Shown here piece after piece: positions 59,854-64,000 of a DNA stretch of 64,000 bases; the first letter of the stretch is position 1; each line of letters starts with the position of its first letter. The position numbers were made by a program, and so were the translations under genes. Below the pieces are notes generated by a model. That model ran no database searches. It was given only the letters and a program-made list of their open reading frames with translations, and was not told the DNA's origin. This stretch comes from Halomicrobium urmianum (GTDB lineage: Archaea > Halobacteriota > Halobacteria > Halobacteriales > Haloarculaceae): NCBI RefSeq assembly GCF_020217425.1, contig NZ_CP084090.1:2108001-2172000 (forward strand), written 5' to 3'.

Positions 59854-60189
59854 TCAGTCTCCGGGGTCGACGTCCGAGTGGACGCTGACGACCCCCGACG
59901 CGGTCACGACGACCCCGAAATCGCAGTATCTGAAGGCGACGAGTCCCTGTCCCGCCTCACCGAACAACTCCCCCAGCGCGTCCGGATCGCCGGCCTCGTA
60001 CAGCGGCGGAAGCCTGTCACGCGGGACGCCGCGGACCGAGGCGATCGACCGCGTGACGACCGCGGCGACCGACTCGCTGTCTCCGATCGTCGTCTGGACC
60101 AGCGGCGTCGTCTTCCAGGGGCGCTCGCGAACCAGATCCATGGGTCTAATGACTGGGTCGTCGCCATCAAAGGCGATTGGGCTAGACAT
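59854..60189 (-). CDS. HalOD1 output-domain protein
   Basis: The 111-residue protein begins MSSPIAFDGDD and contains ESVAAVVTRSIASVRGVPRD, LPPLYEAGDPDALGELFGEA and the strand VAFRYCDFGVVVTASGVVSV, the HalOD1 pattern. Such domains are thought to be outputs of haloarchaeal signalling. It is convergent with nucS and only 54 bp from the divergent HTH-10 gene. Confidence 0.85.
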   Translation of the reverse strand: MSSPIAFDGDDPVIRPMDLVRERPWKTTPLVQTTIGDSESVAAVVTRSIASVRGVPRDRLPPLYEAGDPDALGELFGEAGQGLVAFRYCDFGVVVTASGVVSVHSDVDPGD

Positions 60190-60243
60190 CTAGCCACCTC
60201 TCGACGGGAAGGTACATGTTCTCCTGGTAATACTGGTGATCTA

Positions 60244-60951
60244 ATGGGTGTGAACGACGGTCACGCCGATGCGTCCGCCACGAGAGTCGAGTTCACCTTC
60301 GACGCGTCCGACAGCGGCCTGCCGTTCGTCGAGGTCGCCGCACGCGAGTCCTGTTCGGTCCGTTTCGAGGAACTCGTCCCGCGCGGAGCCGACCGCTACG
60401 CGGAGTTCTTCAGCGTCCGCGACGCCGATCCCGACCGGGTGCTCGCCCACCTCGAATCGGTCGACGGCCTGGACGCGGAACTGATCACGGGCGGCTCTGA
60501 CGGCGGGCTGTTCGAGTTCCTCCTGACCGGCCGGGACTGCCCGGTGGTGACCCTCGCCGAGGCGGGCGCACTTCCGCGGGGCGTCCGGAGCGTCGACGGT
60601 GGCGCCCGGATCGTCGCCGAGGTACCCGGCTCCGGCGACGTCGGGGCCGCCGTCGACGCGTTCGCCGACGCCTACCCCTCCGCAGAACTGGTGTCCAAGC
60701 GCGAGGGTGAGGGGCCGACGACGATCTTCGCCGAGCGGGACCTGCTGAGCGCGCTGGACCGACGGCTGACTGATCGCCAGCGGGTGGCCATCGAGGCCGC
60801 ACACGAGTCCGGCTACTACGAGTGGCCCCGCGAAGCCACCGCCGAGGAGGTGGCCGACGAACTGGGCGTCGCCGGCGCCACCTTCCACAAGCACCTCCGG
60901 GCCGCCGAGCGCAAACTCATCGCCGCGCTGGCCGAGTACGCCGGCGAATAG
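60244..60951 (+). CDS. HTH-10 (bacterio-opsin activator-like) transcriptional regulator
   Basis: The 235-residue protein has an N-terminal sensory-type region (about 10-155) and a C-terminal HTH-10 domain with the signature LTDRQRVAIEAAHESGYYEW, ATAEEVADELGVAGATFHKH and LRAAERKLIAAL. It probably regulates transcription in response to an unknown cue. The divergent HalOD1 gene 54 bp away suggests a joint system. Confidence 0.9.
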   Translation: MGVNDGHADASATRVEFTFDASDSGLPFVEVAARESCSVRFEELVPRGADRYAEFFSVRDADPDRVLAHLESVDGLDAELITGGSDGGLFEFLLTGRDCPVVTLAEAGALPRGVRSVDGGARIVAEVPGSGDVGAAVDAFADAYPSAELVSKREGEGPTTIFAERDLLSALDRRLTDRQRVAIEAAHESGYYEWPREATAEEVADELGVAGATFHKHLRAAERKLIAALAEYAGE

Positions 60952-60965
60952 TCGTCCGTCCTCTC

Positions 60966-63716
60966 TCAGTCGTCCGTCCGCTCTTTCAGTTCCGCGAGCG
61001 CGTTCATCGCCTCCAGCGGCGTCATCGTCGCCACGTCCAGCTCTCGCAGTCGCTCGCGAACTGGACCGTCCGCCGTCGCCCGCTCGCCGTCGTCGGCCCC
61101 GGCGTCCGTCCACCGCTCCAGCGAGGGCGCGGTCGCGTCGGCGCCGTTCGCCACGTCGGCAGCGGGCGCGTGGCCGTTCGACGTCGCGCCGGTCCCGTCC
61201 GACCCGTCGGCCCCGGCGTCCGCGCCGTTCGCCCGGGCCGCGGCGTCGTCCGTCTCGGCGTTGGCGGCCTCGCCGTCCAGCAGGTCCCGGGAGCGCTCGA
61301 CGACGGCGTCGGGAACGCCGGCCATGCTGGCCACCTCGACGCCGTAGGAGGCCGCGGCGGCCCCCTCGGCGACGGAGTGCTCGAAGACCACGTCGCCGTC
61401 CACCCGCCGGGTCTCGAAGTGGAGGTTGAACGCCCCCGGCAGGTCCGCGGCCGTCTCCGTGAGGTCGTGGTGGTGGGTCGCGAAGAGAGCGTACGCGCCG
61501 ACCTCGTCGTGGACGTACTCGGTGACGGCGCGGGCGATGGCCAGCCCGTCCGCGGTGGAGGTCCCGCGGCCCACTTCGTCCAGCAGGATCAGCGAGTCAC
61601 TGGTGGCGCCGCGGAGGATGTCCGACAGTTCGTCCATCTCGATCATGAAGGTCGACCGGCCGCCGGCGATGTCGTCGCTGGCGCCGACGCGAGTGAACAC
61701 CCGGTCGACGACCGGCAGCGTCGCGCTCTCTGCGGGCACGAAGCTCCCGGCCTGCGCGAGCACACAGAGTAGCGCCACCTGGCGCATGTACGTGGACTTC
61801 CCGCTCATGTTGGGGCCGGTGATCACCGCGAGGAAGCGCTCGCGGTCCAGCTCGGTCCCGTTGGGGACGAACGACTCGTCGGTCCGCTCGACGACGGGGT
61901 GGCGCGCCGCGTCCACGTCGAACGCGTCGGCGCCGACCGTCGGCCGGCAGTAGTCGTGGTTGGCGGCCACCTCGGCGAAGGCCACCAGCGCGTCCAGCGT
62001 CGCCAGCCGGTCGGCCAGCGCCTGCACGCGCTCGGACTCGCCGGCGACGGCGTCGCGCACCTCGCAGAACAGCTCGTACTCCAGGTCGTCGGCGGCCGAC
62101 TCCGCCCGGAGGATCTCCTCCTCGCGCTCCTTCAGTTCGGGCGTGTAGAAGCGCTCGGAGTTCTTCAGGGTCTGGCGGCGCTGGTAGTCGTCGGGCACCC
62201 GGTCGAGGTTCGGGTCGGTCACCTCGATGTAGTAGCCGTGGACGGAGTTGTGCCCCACCTTCAGCGAGTCGATGCCCGTCCGCTCGCGCTCCTGGGCCTC
62301 GAGGTCCTCGATCCAGGACTTGCCCGACCGCTCGGTCTCCCGGAAGCCGTCCAGCGTCTCGTCGTAGCCCTGCCTGATCACGTCGCCCTCGGTCACCTCC
62401 TGGGGCGGGTCCTCGCGGATGGCGGCCTCGATCTCCTCGCGCACCGCGGTCAGCGGGTCGATCGACCCGTGGAGGTCGGCCAGCAGGTCGCTCTCCGCGC
62501 CGGACAGCGCCTCGCGGACGTCCGGGACGACCGACAGCGACGCCGCCAGCGAGCGGAGGTCGCGGGCGTTGGCCCGCCCCCTGGCGACACGAGAGATCAG
62601 CCGCTCGAGGTCGTAGACGTCCGCCAGTCGCTCGTGGAGCCGCTCTCGCGTCCGGACGTCGCGGACCAGTTCTTCGACCGCGCCGTGGCGGCGATCGATG
62701 CGCTCCCCGTCCAAGAGCGGCCGGCGGAGCCAGTCGCTCAGCTGTCGCCGGCCCAGCGCGCAGGCGGTCTCGTCGACGGTGTCCACGAGCGTCCGGCCCT
62801 CGTGGCCCCGAACCGACCGTCGCTCGAAGACCTCCAGGCCGTCGAGCGCCACCGCGTCCAGCAGCATGTACTCGCGGGGGTCGTACCGCGTCAGGTGGTT
62901 CAGGTACTCCAGGCGGCCGTCCTCGCCCCCGGAGATCTCGTCGCTGGTGCCGGCCCCGCCGCCGCGGGTGTACTCGGCGTACTCCAGCAGGGCCCCGCAG
63001 GCCCGCACCTCGACGTCGCCGGCCAGTAGCGTCTCCGGCTCCCCGAAGTACGCCCGCACGCGCTCGCCGGCGACCTCGCGGTCGAACACCCCCTCGTCGT
63101 AGGGCGAGACCTGACACGCCGGGCCGAACACGCCGGCGTCGTCCACGTTCGGGCCGACGATGGCCTCCGCCGGGGCGAACCGGTCGGCCTCGTCGGCCAC
63201 GGTGTCGACGTCACTCGCGCTCGTGGCGTAGAAGTCGCCCGTCGAGACGTCCAGCATCGCCAGCCCGTAGCGGCGGCCGTCCGTGGCCAGCGCCGCCGCG
63301 TAGTTGTTGTCCGGGCTCTTCAGCAGTTCGTCCTCGGTGAGGGTCCCGGGCGTGATGACCCGCGTGACCGCGCGCTCGACGACGCCGCTGACCTCGTCGG
63401 GGTCCTCCACCTGGTCGGCGACGGCGACGCGGTAGCCCGCGTCCAGCAGCGTCTCGACGTAGCTCTCGGCGTTGTCGATCGGGACGCCCGCCATCGCGTA
63501 CTCCCCGGTGGAGTCCTCCCGTTTCGTCAGCGTAATCTCGCAGAGCCGCGCCACCCGCTCCGCCGCCTCGCAGAAGGCCTCGTAGAAATCTCCGACCTGA
63601 AAGAGCACCAGCGAGTCGTCGTAGCGCCGACAGAGCTCGTAGTACTGGCTCATCATCGGCGTCAGATCGTCGGCGTGCTCGGCCATCTGCTCCGGCGGCC
63701 CCAGCACCGCGTCCAT
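60966..63716 (-). CDS. mutS: DNA mismatch repair protein MutS (MutS1)
   Basis: The 916-residue protein has the mismatch-reading motif [17 protein letters not shown], with the F-x-E pattern, near residue 40, the clamp and lever region, Walker [17 protein letters not shown] (about 630), Walker [17 protein letters not shown] (about 710) and a low-complexity Ala/Gly/Asp tail region before a C-terminal helix ([20 protein letters not shown]). It recognises mismatches and signals to MutL. ATG 63716 is used; a tandem repeat lies about 40 bp upstream. Confidence 0.96.
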   Translation of the reverse strand: MDAVLGPPEQMAEHADDLTPMMSQYYELCRRYDDSLVLFQVGDFYEAFCEAAERVARLCEITLTKREDSTGEYAMAGVPIDNAESYVETLLDAGYRVAVADQVEDPDEVSGVVERAVTRVITPGTLTEDELLKSPDNNYAAALATDGRRYGLAMLDVSTGDFYATSASDVDTVADEADRFAPAEAIVGPNVDDAGVFGPACQVSPYDEGVFDREVAGERVRAYFGEPETLLAGDVEVRACGALLEYAEYTRGGGAGTSDEISGGEDGRLEYLNHLTRYDPREYMLLDAVALDGLEVFERRSVRGHEGRTLVDTVDETACALGRRQLSDWLRRPLLDGERIDRRHGAVEELVRDVRTRERLHERLADVYDLERLISRVARGRANARDLRSLAASLSVVPDVREALSGAESDLLADLHGSIDPLTAVREEIEAAIREDPPQEVTEGDVIRQGYDETLDGFRETERSGKSWIEDLEAQERERTGIDSLKVGHNSVHGYYIEVTDPNLDRVPDDYQRRQTLKNSERFYTPELKEREEEILRAESAADDLEYELFCEVRDAVAGESERVQALADRLATLDALVAFAEVAANHDYCRPTVGADAFDVDAARHPVVERTDESFVPNGTELDRERFLAVITGPNMSGKSTYMRQVALLCVLAQAGSFVPAESATLPVVDRVFTRVGASDDIAGGRSTFMIEMDELSDILRGATSDSLILLDEVGRGTSTADGLAIARAVTEYVHDEVGAYALFATHHHDLTETAADLPGAFNLHFETRRVDGDVVFEHSVAEGAAAASYGVEVASMAGVPDAVVERSRDLLDGEAANAETDDAAARANGADAGADGSDGTGATSNGHAPAADVANGADATAPSLERWTDAGADDGERATADGPVRERLRELDVATMTPLEAMNALAELKERTDD

Positions 63717-63755
63717 GTGCGACCCCGGGCGTTCGCGGTAGATAACCCCTGGGAT

Positions 63756-63960
63756 CGACCACTGTCGGAGCTTCGCTCCGACAAGGTTCGCCTCGTGTCT
63801 CTCGGCTCACCACCGTCAGAGAGAACTCCGACGAGGTTCGCGATTCGCTGGTCGCTCACCACCGTCAGAGAGAACTCCGACGAGGTTCGCGATTCGCTGG
63901 TCGCTCACCACCGTCAGAGAGAACTCCGACGTGGCTCGCCTCGCGTTGCTCGGCTCACCG
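63756..63960. repeat. 49-bp tandem repeat upstream of mutS
   Basis: Unit starts at 63805, 63854, 63903 and 63953 (period 49, 49, 50), with a degenerate unit before them from about 63756. Units two and three are nearly identical: GCTCACCACCGTCAGAGAGA followed by ACTCCGACGAGGTTCGCGAT and TCGCTGGTC. There are no spacers, so it is not CRISPR. It occupies most of the 284-bp stretch between mutS and the window end. Confidence 0.85.
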
Positions 63961-64000
63961 CCGTCCTCGGGGCCGTCGGGCGAACTGGTTTCCCGACGCC

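Noticed and set aside
63756-63960. CRISPR array
   Set aside because: Units of 49 bp follow each other directly with no unique spacers, and no cas genes are present.
1-64000. tRNA or other rRNA genes
   Set aside because: I looked for tRNA-like cloverleaf and conserved T-loop sequences and saw none that I could support; a covariance search would be needed to exclude them.

Overview
This is a GC-rich stretch of a halophilic archaeon (class Halobacteria). The evidence is the strongly acidic predicted proteins, TAT-type signals on exported proteins and lipoproteins, leaderless TATA-type promoters, an archaellum (arl) and chemotaxis (che) cluster with the archaeal adaptor CheF, HTH-10 and HalOD1 proteins, ribosomal protein S6e and an archaeal RNase P RNA. 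The gene order looks like Haloarcula relatives, but the genus is not settled.

Layout. 1-4.8 kb: two lipoprotein genes, a MATE transporter gene broken by one amber codon, an aldo/keto reductase and a 39-residue zinc finger. 4.8-12.9 kb, minus strand: the phosphate uptake operon pstS-pstC-pstA-pstB-phoU, nicotinate phosphoribosyltransferase and RNase P RNA. 13-26.7 kb: ordinary metabolic and hypothetical genes (paired HExxH surface lipoproteins, a nicotinamidase-like hydrolase, dihydroorotase, three universal stress proteins, a DHH phosphoesterase). A frameshifted Fic/Doc toxin cassette sits against the DHH gene and is bracketed by two copies of that gene's 3' end.

26.7-50.6 kb is the motility island. 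Reading upstream from arlJ on the minus strand it holds arlJ-I-H-G-F-CE, cheD-cheC-cheY, three poorly known membrane or acidic proteins, one archaellin, a small membrane protein, a winged-helix regulator, a KaiC-like ATPase and cheW. On the plus strand follow cheB-cheA-cheR, a HEAT-repeat protein and cheF1, then a methyltransferase, then cheF2 on the minus strand. Signals pass from CheA to CheY, CheF couples CheY-P to the archaellum, and CheB/CheR/CheC/CheD handle adaptation.

The most interesting observation is a 14-bp palindrome, TATC-N6-GATA. It occurs perfectly upstream of four motility transcription units and with one mismatch upstream of three more, usually 12-16 bp upstream of the TATA box. 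It looks like the operator of an undescribed motility regulon, and the winged-helix protein encoded inside the island is a candidate regulator.

50.6-64 kb: a DUF-type gene, S6e, a dUTPase/dCTP-deaminase-like gene, an M29 aminopeptidase, a Gfo/Idh/MocA oxidoreductase, a pair of TAT-exported proteins (one with a dockerin-like C-terminus), an IS6-type insertion sequence that separates the dockerin gene from its promoter and ribosome-binding site, then NucS and MutS with two small signalling genes between them. A family of small hairpins with an 11-nt loop resembling GAGCGNAGCGA recurs in intergenic DNA across the window. One copy is embedded in frame inside cheC, where it encodes the linker between the two CheC halves.
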